Shown: piece by piece, positions 36,457 to 47,400 of the stretch
How the letters are laid out: every line of letters starts with the position of its first letter
Numbering within the stretch: position 1 is the first letter of the stretch
Assembly (NCBI RefSeq): GCF_000142905.1
Contig: NW_013657671.1
Span: 121,784 to 185,783, forward strand
Direction of reading: 5' to 3'
Origin: Thecamonas trahens ATCC 50062
Lineage: Eukaryota > Apusozoa > Apusomonadida > Apusomonadidae
Length of the DNA stretch: 64,000 nucleotides
The notes under the pieces: model-generated
Seen by the model: only the letters and a program-made list of their open reading frames with translations
Told to the model about the DNA's origin: nothing
Database searches by the model: none
Made by a program: the position numbers and the translations under genes

Positions 36457-37707
36457 ATGCACTCGCCCACCCCCTCGCCGCCGGCCACCGTCACCCTTGC
36501 CGTGGCTGACCTGTCCGGTCGTACCGTCGCCCTCGCCCTCGCCCCGCCGGCTACCTATGCCACAGCAACTGCTGCTGCTGCTGATGCGCTGGGCGTGGTG
36601 GAGGCCATGCGTCTGCTCCCGCCACCGCCGCATCCAATGCCCTCCGGTCACACCGATGAGCTTGTTCCTGATGTCTTTGTCGGACCGGGCGCTCCACCGC
36701 TGCTCGCTGTCATGGCTCGTCCGCCGGTCGACCCGCCGCCGCCAGAGCCCGGCCTGCCGCCGTCAATGGACGAAGTCATGCGCGTCACCTCCGCCGCCAT
36801 CGATGACGACGATGCCTCGCTCGATCGTGCACATAACGTGTGCGCCTCGGTCCGTGAGCTCGTCTCCTCGCTCCTTGGCATTCCTGTCGACGCGCTCGAC
36901 GCCGACGAGGCGTCACAGGACGTTCATGCCTCATCGACGCCACAGCCGGCTCGAGTCCCGCCACCGGTTGCTGCTGGCCCACTTGCTGCCCTCACTGACA
37001 TGGGCTTCCCCGAAGCCCACGCCCGCAAGGCGCTCATGCTCGCCGGCGACTCGGTTGCTCGCGCCATGGAGTGGCTGCTACTGCACGAGGGCGATCCCTC
37101 GCTTGACGCCCCACTCTCCGAAGAAGAGCTCCAGCGCGTCGGCGTACTGGCTCCCTCCGCTGCAGCTGACGCAAGTGCCACGGGCGCAATCGCTGCGCCA
37201 CCACCATCGTCTGCTGGTGACGCTGCCGGCGAGCCCTCTGTGTCCGAGCACACTGAATCGCTTGACGCAGACCCCTTCCAGCCCAACGCAGACATCCTGG
37301 CCTCGATCCGTGACATGGGCTTTCCCGATGATGACATTATCGCCGCCCTTCGCGCTACCGACAACCACGAGGAGGCCACCGTAGCCTGGCTCCTTGGCGA
37401 CTTTGACACTGCCGACGCGCTCGTCGCGGCACGGCGGCCCGGCGCGAACGAGGGTGCTCCAAGCGATGGTAGCCTGGGCGTAGACGACGTTACGCCATCA
37501 ATCGACACGCAGTCGCCTATTGTCCAGGCCATTGTCAACAATCCAACCATCCAGGCCGGCCTGCGCAAGCCACACGTCCTTCAGGCCTTCCACATGCTGC
37601 TGACAGACCCGTCGTCGGCGGTGCAACTGATCAACGACCCCGAGGTCGGACCCATCCTTCTCCGCATTCACACCATCATCTCCAACCTCGCTGCCCGCAC
37701 CCACTAG
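36457..37707 (+). CDS. UBAC1: UBAC1/KPC2-like protein (UBL, two UBA, STI1)
   Basis: 416 residues, near the length of animal UBAC1. The N-terminal 80 residues are compatible with a divergent ubiquitin-like domain. Two UBA domains are clear: about 178-216 (LAALTDMGFPEAHARKAL) and about 283-320 (ILASIRDMGFPDDDIIAAL), each with the MGF loop and a terminal W-L-L. A C-terminal STI1-like segment (about 350-412) contains NNPTIQAGL and LTDPSSAVQLIND. In animals UBAC1/KPC2 binds ubiquitin and proteasome and partners the E3 ligase KPC1. The order UBL-UBA-UBA-STI1 is the basis for the name; a RAD23- or ubiquilin-related identity is less likely. Its stop is 8 nt from that of the next convergent gene. Confidence 0.85.
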   Translation: MHSPTPSPPATVTLAVADLSGRTVALALAPPATYATATAAAADALGVVEAMRLLPPPPHPMPSGHTDELVPDVFVGPGAPPLLAVMARPPVDPPPPEPGLPPSMDEVMRVTSAAIDDDDASLDRAHNVCASVRELVSSLLGIPVDALDADEASQDVHASSTPQPARVPPPVAAGPLAALTDMGFPEAHARKALMLAGDSVARAMEWLLLHEGDPSLDAPLSEEELQRVGVLAPSAAADASATGAIAAPPPSSAGDAAGEPSVSEHTESLDADPFQPNADILASIRDMGFPDDDIIAALRATDNHEEATVAWLLGDFDTADALVAARRPGANEGAPSDGSLGVDDVTPSIDTQSPIVQAIVNNPTIQAGLRKPHVLQAFHMLLTDPSSAVQLINDPEVGPILLRIHTIISNLAARTH

Positions 37708-37715
37708 CCGCGGTT

Positions 37716-40700
37716 TTACTCGTTCACCTCGTGGACGTGATGCATGTCGTGCGCCTTGCACCACTCGAGGCCGGCAATGGCCCGCAGCTTCTGCAGCTGC
37801 TTCATCGAGTAGTTGGCTGCGCCGAACTGGACCGACACCTCGAGCTCGTTCCCGGCGCGAGAGACCGTAAACGCCTCGGTCTCACCGGGGAACGCGTGCG
37901 ACATAATAACCATAAAATCCGGCTTTGAGTTGGTCGGCATGCCGCCAACCGCCGTGATGGCGTCACCAACGAGCAGCCCCGCGGCCTCGGCAGCCTTGCC
38001 GGTCCGCAACTCCTTGATCACCACTCCTGTCGATGCCGTGTCGACCACCACACACCCGAGCTGCGGCTTGAGCCCGAGAAGAATCTTCCGCGCCTTGTCG
38101 CGCCTCTCGGTCTCGGGGTCGGGCTGCGGCTCGGCTGCTGGCACCGATGCGCTGGCACCGGCAGTGCGCTCGTCGTCGTCGCTGTCGGTGTCGGCATCAT
38201 CGAGCGCAAGCACCTCAAGCTTCGACTTGTCCACCTTTGCGGCCGGTGGTGCCATCGCAAGCGGCCCATTCAGCGCGGCATCCACTTGTGCCTTGGTGGC
38301 GCTCGAGCGATGCTCAAAGACCTTGGCTCCTGCCTCCGCTTGGAGCGCACTTGCCGCAGCCATAGCTGCCCGAAACGCGGCCAGCTGTTCTGAGCGCACG
38401 CAGCCAGAAGCGGCCGAGCTGGAGGCGGCCCTTACCGCCAGCGGCGAACCTTGCTCTCCGTCAGCGTCGGCTGCATCATCCACAGCGACACTCGTCACAT
38501 CGGGCACAGCCATGTCCTGGCCCAAGAACGAGCCACGCGCACCTGCAGCCGTCGCACGGCCGATGGTTGCGGCAGCGACGTGCCACCAGGTAAATGCAGC
38601 CGCGAGCGCGGCGCGCCACGCAGGAACGTCGGCTGGCGAGCTCGGTGTGAGCGTGTAGCGGATATCCGGACAGCCGTTGCTACGACCCGGCACCACAAAG
38701 ACGAGTACATGACCGTCCGCTGCAATTGTGCCCTCGAAAGCTCCGCCGTCGAGGCGGACTGCGTTCTCGACGCCAGCATCGGTAGCCGCCGAAGAGTACA
38801 ACAGGAGGATGTTGTGACGGACTGCGGCGTAGCCATACGGCTTGGAGACGTCTGCAGAGACGGCCAGAGCCACACCGCCGTCGCATGCAGGAAGGCCACC
38901 AGCATCGGCATCACTTTTGGTCACGCCATAGGCGGCAAGAGCGAGCTCGAGGTCCGAGTCAAACGCATCGTGAACAGCGCGCATGGTCGGGACGAGGGCG
39001 GCCGTCGGCACAAACCGAGTCCCCTTTTCAGCAGCCGCAGCCAACTCGGCCTCGAGCTCGGCGACACGATCGCGGAGAGTGGTCAGCGCGGCTACATCAT
39101 CAGCGTGGGCAAGCGAGTATACCTCCTCAAGGGCGGCCAGTTCGGTCTCAAGAGCGGCGATCTGGTCGGCTTCTGTAGCTGCGGTCGACTGGGCCTCAGC
39201 CAGCGAGCGCGAGAGCTCCTCAACATGCTCGGTGTCACGAGCCTGGATGGCATCTAGCTCGGCGTGGGTGGCGTCGAGCTTGGAAGTGAGGGAAACCAGG
39301 CGCTCTTGCATATCAGCAATGCGGGCATCGTCAGCCTCGCGCAGTCGAGCAAGCTCATCCTCGAGCTCGGCGATGCGTGCGCGAAGCTCGGCATCAGAAG
39401 ACTCCATCTCGGCCTTGAGAGCGGCAAGTTCGGCCTCAAGCTCAGCGATGCGATTCTGGTCCGCATCTTGGAGAGCAGAAAGCTCGGTGTGCATGGCAGC
39501 AAGCTGAGCCTTATTGCTCTCGAGCTCGAGCTCGGCCTGAGAGACCTTGGAGGCAAGCTTGGTCGACTCGTCGTCGGCCTCAGTCTCCAGGTCGGCAATG
39601 CGAGCATCGCGTGCAGCCAGAGTCTCTGTCAGCTCGGCGATTCGGGCATCGCGGTCAGCAATGATAGACAGCTCCGTCTCGGCGGCAGCAAGCTTCTCTT
39701 GCACCTCGGCCAGCTCCGCCTCGAGTGCAGTGATCCGCTCGGCATCATCCTCCTTGGTCGACGCCAGCTCCGCCTCGAGTGCAGTGATCCGCTCGGCATC
39801 ACCCTCCTTGGTCGAAGCCAGCTCCGCCTCGGCGGCTGCAAGCTTCTCCTGCACCTCGACCAGCTCCGCCTCGAGTGCAGTGATCCGCTCGGCATCACCC
39901 TCCTTGGTCGACGCCAGCTCGGCCTCGGCGGCAGCAAGCTTCTCCTGCACCTCGCCAGCTCCGCCTCGAGTGTAGTGATCCGCTTGGTATCATCCTCCTT
40001 GGTCGACGCCAGCTCCGCCTCGGCGGCAGCAAGCTTCTCCTGCACCTCAGACAGCTCCGCCTCGAGTGTAGTGATCCGCTTGGTATCATCCTCCTTGGTC
40101 GACGCCAGCTCCGCCTCGAGGGCGGTGATCCGCTCGGCATCGCCCTCCTTGGTCGACGCCAGCTCCGCCTCGAGGGCGGTAATCCGCTCGGCATCGCCCT
40201 CCTTGGTCGACGCCAGCTCGGTATCGGCGGCAGCAAGCTTCTCCTGCACCTCAGACAGCTCCGCCTCGAGTGTAGTGATCCGCTCGGCATCACCCTCCTT
40301 GGTCGACGCCAGCTCCGCCTCGGCGGCAGCAAGCTTCTCCTGCACCTCAGACAGCTCCGCCTCGAGTGTAGTGATCCGCTTGGCATCGCCCTCCTTGGTC
40401 GACGCCAGCTCCGCCTCGAGTGCAGTGATCCGCTTGGCATCACCCTCCTTGGTCGAAGCCAGCTCCGCCTCGGCGGCAGCAAGCTTCTCCTGCACCTCAG
40501 CCAGCTCCGCCTCGAGTGTAGTGATCCGCTTGGTATCATCCTCCTTGGTCGACGCCAGCTCGGCCTCAAGCGCAGTGATACGCTCGGCATCGCCCTCCTT
40601 GGTCGACGCCAGCTCGGCCTCGAGTGCAGTGATCCGCTCGGCATCACCCTCCTTGGTCGACGCCAGCTCGGTATCGGCGGCAGCAAGCTTCTCCTGCACC

Positions 40701-43700
40701 TCAGCCAGCTCCGCCTCGAGTGTAGTGATCCGCTCGGCATCGCCCTCCTTGGTCGATGCCAGATCCGCCTCGAGGGCGGAGATCCGCTCGGCATCGCCCT
40801 CCTTGGTCGATGCCAGATCCGCCTCGAGGGCGGTGATCCGCTTGGTATCATCCTCCTTGGTCGACGCCAGCTCGGCCTCGAGGGCGGTGATCCGCTCGGC
40901 ATCACCCTCCTTGGTCGAAGCCAGCTCCGCCTCGAGTGCAGTGATCCGCTCGGCATCGCCCTCCTTGGTCGAAGCCAGCTCCGCCTCGGCGGCAGCAAGC
41001 TTCTCCTGCACCTCAGCCAGCTCCGCCTCGAGTGTAGTGATCCGCTTGGTATCATCCTCCTTGGTCGACGCCAGCTCGGCCTCAAGCGCAGTGATACGCT
41101 CGCCGTCACTCTGCTTCACCTCTGCCAGCTTCACCTCGGTCACAGCCAACTTCTCCCGTGCACCGGCAAGCTCTGCCTGGACGTCACCAAGCCGTCCTTG
41201 CAGCAGATCAGCTCGGTCTGTCGCACCCTGGATCCGCTTCTCTGCAGCCTCCAATCGAGTCTCTCCATCGCGCTCCACAGCAGCAACCTTGGCCTCGAGT
41301 CTTGACACTTCGTCCTCGAGCCCACTAACCCGCCTTTCGGAGCCGGCGCACGTAGTTTCCAGCCCAGCCACAGTCTTCCTCAGCCCCACAATCTCCGCCT
41401 CTAGGCCTTCGGCCTGCATCTTGCTTTCCCCTCGAACGCGTGCCAGTTCATCCTCGAGCTCGACGATGCGCGCTTTGCTCTTCTGCCGCGCTTCCGCGAG
41501 CTCCTCATCCAGCTCCGCAATCCGACGCGCCTCGGTTGCCCGGCTCAGCTCCACCTCGGACTTGACCCGCGACAGGTGTTCGGCCTCCTCGACCTTGACC
41601 TGCTCAAACTTGGCCACAGACACCGCTTCCGCGTCGACCACCTCGGCCTCCAGCGCGCTGATCCGTTTCGCCGACGTAGTCCGTTCGAGTGCTAGCTCGG
41701 CCTCGAGCTCGCCAATCTTCGCCAGCGACTTCACTCTGGCCTCCGAAAGCTCGGTCTCGAGCTGCGAGATCCGCTGCGCAGCTGATGCCTTGACATCGCC
41801 AAGCTCGGCCTCCAACTGGCTGATCTTGGCCTGGCTGGTCGCGGCTGCAGTACGCAGCTCTTCCCGTATCCGCGCGTTCTCCTCCTTTGCGGCTGCCACC
41901 AGACCTTGAAGCTCGCTGACAGTCTCACCGTGTCGCGCCCGCTCGGCGGAACGATCCGCATCGAGCCGGGCTACCCGGCTCGCTGCATCTTCCTCGCTGC
42001 AAGTTGCCTTCTTCGCTAACGCAGCTGCCTCGGCCTCGCTCCGACCCAGCGATGCGAGCGCTGTCGCGAGCTCACCTTCAGCCTCTCCCGCTCGCTTCTT
42101 CGCCGCGGAAAGCTCGCCGCTCACTTCAGCAAGCTCGCTCTCTACGCGTGCAAGCTTGGTTGCTTGAATCTTCAGCTCACGCTTGGCTCCACTAAGCTCT
42201 GCACCCAGTTGAGCTTCACGTCCCTCGAGCTCAGCACGCGCCTCCACCCACTTGGTCCGCGCTGTTGCAAGCTCATCTTCTGCTCTGCAGATCTTCTCCT
42301 TTCCAGCAGCCAACTCGGCCTCAAGCTCGCTTCGCGAACGCACAGCTGCCCGTGCTTCAGCCTCGGCTCGAGCCTTCAACTCGTCGACTTCGGTCGCAAG
42401 CCGCGCCGCATTCGCCCGCTCATTCGCACGATCGCCGGAAACCTTCCGCGCCTCGTCACGCGCAGCGTCCACGTCGCCCTGAAGGCGCGTCTTGACTTCT
42501 GCAGCGCTTGCCTCGGTAGCCGCGAGTCGGTTGCTCAACCGGCTGTTCTCGTCAACCGTCAGCTCGACCTGCTTTCGCAGCCCAGCCAATTCGGCTTCCA
42601 GGCCGGCCACACGCTCCTTACTTGCAGCCATACATTGCGCTGCTTCGTCGCGCGCATGCGAGGCATCCGCACGCGCCTGAGACAGCGAGCTAGTCAAGCC
42701 AGCCACTTCGTCGACAAGACCATCACGGCGCGCCTCCAATCGTGCGCATTTCTCCTCTAGCGCTCCAGCATGCACACGCAGCTCGCGCTCGCGCTCCTGG
42801 CTTTCTTGGCAGGCAGTCCGGAACCGGTTCGACTCGGCCTCGGCCGTGGCGACTCGCTCTCGTAGCGACACGCCTTCCGCCACAGCTCCCGCGCACGCAG
42901 CTCGTACCTCCTCCAACGCACTTGCTTTGGCATCCAGGTCGATGCGCGTCCGCGCAAGCTTGCTCTCTGTCTGCACTAGTTCCTCGCGGAGCGTGCTCAC
43001 TTCTCGACGCGCCGCCGCCAGGCTCGTCGCTTCGCTGGCACTCTGCGCACTAAGCTCACGCACTTGGAGCGCTATCTCCATCTTGGCCGCACTCTCGCGC
43101 CCACTGGTCTCCTCCAACTTGGCCACCGCTGATGCCAGTCCGCTCCGCTCCGTCTCCGCTACGCTCAGCTTAGCCTTGGTTGCGCCAAACGCAGTCATCG
43201 CTTCCTCATGCTCGCTCCGTGCAGCTGCCAGTCGCGCCTCAGCCTGCTCCTCCCGCGCCTCGCTCGATGCCCGCGCCCTGCGCTCAGCCTCGAGAAGGCT
43301 TTCGGCCTCGCGCACCAACCGCCGCAGCTCGCTCACCTCGCCTGCTTGCTGATCCACCACATCCCGAAGCTTACGAATGCTCTCGTCGGCAGCCCGCGCT
43401 TGCGCCTTCAGCTGCTCGCGGAGCTGGCTGACGAGCTGGCGTTCACGCGCAACCGTGTCGTCTCGCTCAGACAGGCTCGCCATCAGCCCATCCCGCGACG
43501 CTTCTAGCCCGGCTGCCCGTGCCAATGCCTCGTGCAACGACTGGCGCAGCTCGCCCTCGCGTGCCGTGCCAGCAACAGCTTCCTCGCGTGCAGCGACTGC
43601 ACGCGCCTGAAGCTCGGCAGCTCGTGCGCCGCTTGCCTCGCGTGCAACAGCGTGTGCCTCTTCCCGCTCTGCAGCGCCCTCGAGCTTAGCCTCCAACACC

Positions 43701-44353
43701 GCGTTGGCTCGATTAGCCATGGCAAGCTCTCGTCGCATCTCAGCGATCTCGGCCGCCTGCGCGGTCGCATCACGTCCTGCCCGCTCGCGTTCCGCTTGCC
43801 GCTGTGACCCAATCGCCTGAAGCTGCTGCCTCAAACATGTGCCGTCGTCACGGAGTCCAGCTACTTCCCGCTCGAGCGCACTCTGCTGTCGACGCGTCTC
43901 GGCCACTTCGCCTTCTAGCACCGTCACGGCAGCACCAAGCTCTCGTTCACGACCAGCACTCAGCTCGGCGCGCGCTCGCGCACGCTCCAGTGCAGTGGCT
44001 GCCTCGGCAGCATCGCGCTGCGACCGCGCCTCGCAAGCACGCAGTCTGCTTGTCTCAGCCTCACTCGCCTCCAGTGACGACCGCAACGCCCGAAGCTGTT
44101 GCCGTGCCGCCCGCTCTGCATCACGCGACTCTGCTAGCCGGCGCCGTGTCTCCTCGAGAGCCGCAGCTACGGCATCCACACCAGCCTGCTCGATCTCGTC
44201 ATCGGCAGCGTCCAACGCTGTCTGCTCGGACCTGGACACAGCGACGGCCTTCGCCTGGGAACGCGCTGCCTCCACTTCGCCTGCAAGCCGGGCCACGTCA
44301 GCGGCGGCCTCGGCCAGTCGCTCCTCGCGCTCTGTAGCCTCATCTACTCCCAT
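37716..44353 (-). CDS. Giant coiled-coil protein with PH-like and PDZ domains (frameshifted; possibly 3' exon of a larger gene)
   Basis: Two overlapping frames (44353 down to about 39953, and about 39953 down to 37716) are one coding region broken by a missing base at 39953-39956; restored it is about 2,212 residues. Nearly all is heptad-type coiled coil. A tandem array of 18- and 32-residue repeats lies at 41110-39700. After the coil come a PH-like domain (around 38860-38590, with a W-containing last helix), a disordered acidic linker and a PDZ domain (around 38070-37830: IKELRTGKAAEAAGLLVGDAI). PH and PDZ suggest membrane and C-terminal-peptide binding at the end of a long rod. No family name can be given. 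The local ATG (44353) is weak; the reading may continue from the upstream giant gene through a 100-nt intron. Confidence 0.75.
39700..41110. repeat. Coding tandem repeat array, 54-nt and 96-nt units
   Basis: About 19 copies of an 18-codon unit with consensus ELASTKEGDAERITALEA. Roughly half are extended by a 14-codon block ELAEVQEKLAAAEA. Units differ mainly as EGDAER, EDDTKR or EGDAKR. The array explains the long spurious open frames on both strands here. Confidence 0.95.
39950..39958 (-). other. Single-base deletion frameshift in repeat array
   Basis: All other copies read CACCTCGACCAGC, CACCTCAGCCAGC or CACCTCGGCCAGC at this spot; this copy reads CACCTCGCCAGC, one base short. On either side the frame encodes the same repeat, so the loss breaks an otherwise continuous gene. 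It may be a sequencing or assembly error, or a real polymorphism. Confidence 0.9.
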
Positions 44354-44443
44354 CCACCACCACTCGTGCTCCCCAGTGAGTCTCACACTCGCATTTCTCG
44401 TTGCAGAAGGGCATGTTACCCCCCTTTTTTCCTCATTCCGTAC
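44344..44443 (-). other. Candidate intron joining the two giant coiled-coil frames
   Basis: 100 nt, donor GTACGG at 44443, acceptor GAGTAG ending at 44344, phase 1. Splicing replaces the codons before the upstream stop and runs directly into DEATEREERLAE of the downstream frame. Length and donor type match verified introns here (97-144 nt, GTACGT), but the pyrimidine tract is poor. Confidence 0.5.
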
Positions 44444-47400
44444 CCCGTCGTGCTGTCAGTTTGGCCTTCGCCGCGGCAAGCTCGTCTTCCAGCTCTTCCA
44501 CTGCCACTTGCAAGCTCGACGACTGCGATCGCGCCTTGCTCACTGCACCGGTAAGAAGAACCACCTCAGACTGCGCCTCGTGCAGCAGCTCCTCAGAGCT
44601 GGAGAGTGCCTCGCGCAGTCGCGCAGCCACCCCCCGCTCGTGGTTGGCCTCGTCGTGCGCCTGCTGCAGCTCGGCTCGAAGCTCGCGCAGCTCGGCGCGC
44701 TGTTGCGCGAGGTCATCCTCAAGCTCATCCGCACGCTCAGCCGCGCGGCCAGCTGCGGCCAGCTCCCGCTCGAGCTCGTGCACACGCACAAGCGCATTGG
44801 CGCCGTCGCTCGCCTCAGCTTCCGCAACAGCAAGTCGCGCCTGTGCCCGCTTGAGCTCGGCACCCAGTGCAAGCTCGCGCGCGTCGGCGTCAGCCGCAGC
44901 CTCACGAGCCGCGTCGCCGTCGTCGAGCGCCCGCGCAAGCCGTGCCTCTACCGCACTACGCGCAGCCTCCGAATCCTTGAGTGCGTTTTCGTTCTGGGCA
45001 GCTTCGCTGTTGGCGAGCGAGAGCTCCTCGCGAAGCCGTGCCGTCTCGTTCACCAGGTCGGACTTGACCTGGTGAAGTGCTTCCTCGCGCGAAATCATCG
45101 CTTGCCCGGAGAGCTCGGCTGCATCAAGCGCCTGTCGCGTCGCCTCCAGCTGGGCCAATGCTGTCTCGGCTTCGGCAGTCCGGCTCGCAAGCAGCGCTTC
45201 GGCTTCGTCGAGCGCCGTCGCCGACGCTGCCGCCGCTGCTTCAGTCGACTCGTGCAGGCTAAGCAGCTCGTCAATCTTAGCCACGAGCTGCTCCACGTGA
45301 CTCTCGGAGTCCATCAGCTCGCTCTCAAGCTCTTCACACTTGCGGCCTAGCGCCGCCTGCGCCATTTCAGACTCTTGCAGCGCCTCGCTCAGCGAAGTGA
45401 CGTCCGAAGAATGCTTCTCGCACAGCACCTTGGCCCGCTCAAGCTCAGCCTTGGTCGTCGCAAGAGTGGAGTCAGCCATGCTGGCAGCAGCTTCGAACTC
45501 TTCACGAGCTTCACGCTCGGTCGCCGCTGCCGCCTTGGCTGCCTTAAGCTTGCTCGACAGCACCGCAGCCTCCTGCGACATTGCCTCGTGCTCCGCCCGG
45601 AGACTCTCAAGGCTTCGCTGAGTCCTCTTCAGCTCTGCTGCCGTCTCGACGCACTCTTCATGGCTCGCCACCAGCCGCTCCGCCATCGACTCCTTGGCCT
45701 CTTGCACCCGAGCCAATGCCGCAGTCATCTCACGAACCTGAGCCTGAGCCGACGACAGCTGCAGCGCCACGCTTGCATGGGCATCCTTCTCGGATCCGAG
45801 CTCCAGGCGGAGCGACTTGACCTCGCGCTGCGCGTCAGCAAGCGCATTCTGGGCTGTCTCGCTTGATCGAGAGCTCGACTCGCTCTGTCGCTGGATGCTC
45901 TCGATCTGAATGCTCTGTACAGCTGCGGCGTCGTCCTTGGACGCCAGCTCGCTCCGCAGTGCCCGCAGGCTATCGGTCAGCTCGGCAACCCGTGCCTGAG
46001 CCCCAACAGCCTCCGCCTTGGCCTCGGCTGCAACCCTCTGTGCCGCTTCCGCCTCGGCCTCGGCCTCGGCGGCCCGCGTCTCGGCGCGGGACTTGTCACG
46101 GAGCGCAGCGTCGCGCTCCTTGCCAGCCTCGAGTGCAGCCAGATCGGCGGCCGCGGCAGCATCCCGAGATGCCGTTGCTCGCGTGCGCGCAGCTTCGGCC
46201 TCGGCTTCGGCGTCGAGTGCCTTCTGTTCCGCCGCCCGCAGCAAACGCTCGGCATCAGCCTTGGCATCAGCCAGCGCATCGCCTCGCTCCATCGCCTCGA
46301 CCCGTGACGATTCCTTGGCCTTTGCGGCGACCGTCACGCGCTCGAGTTCCGCCTCTAGCGCCGCAACACGCGACTTGAGCGCCCGTGCTTCGCCCGCCGC
46401 AGCCGCAGCCTCCTCCTTCGAGGCGGCCGCGGCTGCTGTCGCCGTGTTAAGCCGCTGCTCAACGGAGAGCAGCTGCGCTCCAGCAGCTGCCGCTTGGTCC
46501 ATCGCCACCTGTGCCTTGGCCGACTCGACCTGCACCCGCGACTGGGCCGCATGAAGCGCCTCCTCGTCCTGTGCCGAGCTTGCCACCAACGCCGCGTGCT
46601 TCTCCTGCATCGTCGCCAGCTGTGACTTGACGTTCGCCAGCGCGGTCGCACCAGCCCCGGCCTGCAGGGTCTTCGACTCGAGGAGGACTTCGAGCTCTGC
46701 AGCGCGCGCACGCGCTTCGCGCGCCGCCTCCGCTGCCGCCACTTCCCGCTGCACTGCAGCGTCAAGGTTACTGGTCAGCATCTCGTTCGACGCCTTCAGT
46801 GTGCCAAGCTCGGCCGCTTGCTGCGCAACCTCTAGTCGGAGTGCTGCTGCTGTCGACGTCGCGTCACCGCTGTTCTTCGTCAGCGACGCCAACTGTGCCT
46901 CCAGGCCGGCAAGCTGTTGCCGCAGCGCGTCCTGGGTAGCCTTCTCGGCACGAACAGCATCCATAGCCTGTGTCTGACCAGCCCGTGACTCCAGCAATTG
47001 GCTCTGGGTCGCCTGCAGCGAGGCAGTCATCTCCCGCTGCGCGTTCTGCAGCTCGTCGTTGAGCCGCGTCGCCTGCTCCAGTGCCTCGTCCGACGCTGCC
47101 AGTCGCTCCGAGGCCAATCCCAGCTTGCTCTTAAGCTCACGGGTCTGGGCCACGGCCCGCTCGTGGGCCTCGGCCAGCTGTGAGGCCGAGGCTTGCGCCT
47201 CCAGGACGGTGGCGCGGCTCAAAGCAGCCTCCCGCTGGAGAACGGAAACCTGGGCATGCGCCGCATCCGCTTCGCGCCGCGCCTCTGAACACGCGTGCTC
47301 GGCAGTGAGAACCGCCGCCCGCGTCACATCGAGGTCGCTGGTCAGCGACGCAGCATGGGCCTCGGCCACCTCGAGCTTCGACTGCAGCGCCTGTGCGCGG

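Noticed and set aside
39264-41909. 881-codon plus-strand open frame, Ser/Ala/Val-rich
   Set aside because: It is antisense to the repeat array of the giant coiled-coil gene; the repeat plus high GC keeps several frames open. Its sequence is low complexity with no domain.
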